A stretch of 14,231 nucleotides of DNA from contig DDVI01000149.1 of NCBI GenBank assembly GCA_002345205.1, forward strand, positions 1 through 14,231. Direction: 5' to 3'. Source of the DNA: Bdellovibrionaceae bacterium UBA2316. Lineage in GTDB: Bacteria; Bdellovibrionota; Bdellovibrionia; Bdellovibrionales; Bdellovibrionaceae. This document shows, in pieces, positions 13,619 to 14,231 of the stretch (position 1 is its first letter; every line of letters starts with the position of its first letter). A model generated the notes under the pieces. The model was not told the DNA's origin. It ran no database searches and saw nothing but the letters and a program-made list of their open reading frames with translations. Made by a program: the position numbers and the translations under genes.

Positions 13619-13780
13619 CTATCTGCTAGGCATACGCATAGCCTTTGGCCACTTCGATGCCTTGGATTCTTGAATAAGCTGAAACTGTGCCTTGCGGACT
13701 TGATTGATGACTGCTGGAAGATTGCCACTGGCAACGGCAGCAAAAGCCAATACGACTGCGATTTTGATAAGACTGTTCAT
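13619..13780 (-). CDS. Small exported peptide, 53 residues
   Basis: ATG 13778-13780 opens a 53-residue frame ending at TAG 13619-13621. GGAGG lies 6 bases upstream, inside the end of the recombinase-domain gene, and the start overlaps that gene's stop as ATGA, so translation is probably coupled. Residues 1-18 read as a signal peptide (MNSLIKIAVVLAFAAVAS), giving a mature part of about 33-35 basic residues (NQVRKAQFQLIQ, SKASKWPKAMRMPSR). I know no family. The strong ribosome site, the overlap and the signal make a real gene more likely than chance. Function is unknown; a small periplasmic or secreted partner is possible. Confidence 0.6.
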   Translation of the reverse strand: MNSLIKIAVVLAFAAVASGNLPAVINQVRKAQFQLIQESKASKWPKAMRMPSR

Positions 13781-14231
13781 TTAGTCCTCCGATTATTTTG
13801 TTGGTTGGATTGGTTAAGTTTAATGATTCTTCTGACCACACATGGGCTCCATGATTTGCCAGTTCGACTAGGAATCTTTTGGCGATTCAATTCTTTTGCA
13901 ATGGCATTCCCCGAAAGCCCTGACTGGTGAAGCTTCATAATTTTTCTGACAATAATTTGTTCTTTTGGGTCAATGATGAGTTGGCCATCAAGGTAAGCAT
14001 AGCCGTATGTCGTGTGACCACCGCGCTTAGTATGTAGTCGATCTATGTGGATTGCATTTCCATTGAGAGGATTTCTCAACGCCATTCCGTTCTTTTTCAA
14101 AGTTTCACGCACGGTGGATTTTGGAATGCCTGTTCGTTCTTCTATATCTCGAATAGAGAGTCCACTTTCATAAAGAGGAGCACATTCTTCGTAAATTCGA
14201 GAGGGTGTTGGTAACGTAAAAAAAATTGTGT
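13777..14231 (-). CDS. Recombinase-domain protein, C-terminal part
   Basis: The frame stays open to the right edge, giving 150 visible residues, so the gene starts outside the window; an internal GTG at 14112 is not a convincing start. Residues about 10-45 form a resolvase-type helix-turn-helix (LYESGLSIRDIEERTGIPKS). After it comes a Recombinase-type domain (about 73-140): YGYAYLDGQLIIDPKEQIIV, then LSGNAIAKELNRQKIPSRTG and WSPCVVRRIIK. This region binds DNA in large serine recombinases. In those proteins the catalytic resolvase domain precedes it; here an HTH does, so the visible part has no catalytic residues. A resolvase domain may lie beyond the edge, or this may be a DNA-binding protein only. 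Its stop overlaps the start of the small exported peptide. Confidence 0.7.
   Translation of the reverse strand, partial: TIFFTLPTPSRIYEECAPLYESGLSIRDIEERTGIPKSTVRETLKKNGMALRNPLNGNAIHIDRLHTKRGGHTTYGYAYLDGQLIIDPKEQIIVRKIMKLHQSGLSGNAIAKELNRQKIPSRTGKSWSPCVVRRIIKLNQSNQQNNRRTK

Noticed and set aside
13626..13841. Minus-strand 71-codon frame
   Set aside because: It is a shifted frame across the end of the recombinase-domain gene and the small exported peptide, whose start, ribosome site and signal peptide are far better supported.

Overview
The window looks like chromosomal DNA of an AT-rich Gram-negative bacterium. It encodes a lipoprotein-type signal, an outer-membrane beta-barrel, cytochrome c and a standard one-piece tmRNA. 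Gene style and small accessory ORFs would fit a Bdellovibrio-like bacterium, but no feature proves the taxon.

Left third (1-5440): after the tail of an unidentified gene and a 420-base intergenic stretch comes a MarR-type regulator on the minus strand. It is divergent from a compact plus-strand nitrite-respiration operon: copper nitrite reductase fused to cytochrome c (nirK), a formylglycine-enzyme-like partner (nirV), an Sco/SenC copper chaperone and an NnrS heme-copper membrane protein. Together they would reduce nitrite to NO in the periplasm, load copper and manage NO. The start of nirK appears shifted by one base in an A tract. After nnrS comes a GC-richer stretch full of hairpins with C-rich loops, closed by a strong terminator; it may be a small RNA or a long 3' UTR.

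Middle (5440-10280): a cupin gene is broken by one in-frame TGA, then comes ssrA (tmRNA, encoded tag ANDNVAMAA). The 3' end of ssrA is repeated at 10269-10279. Between the two copies lies an apparent 3.9-kb integrated element: an XRE regulator with an operator-like array, a convergent tyrosine integrase, a second XRE regulator, a beta-barrel outer-membrane protein with a very strong terminator, and about 1 kb of gene-poor, compositionally odd DNA.

Right third (10280-14231): a second, different tyrosine recombinase starts next to the right-hand repeat, suggesting tandem insertion at ssrA. It meets tail-to-tail a minus-strand pair: a urea transporter followed by a SEC-C/TPR protein. Upstream of these on the minus strand are the C-terminal part of a Recombinase-domain protein and a 53-residue exported peptide that overlaps it by ATGA.
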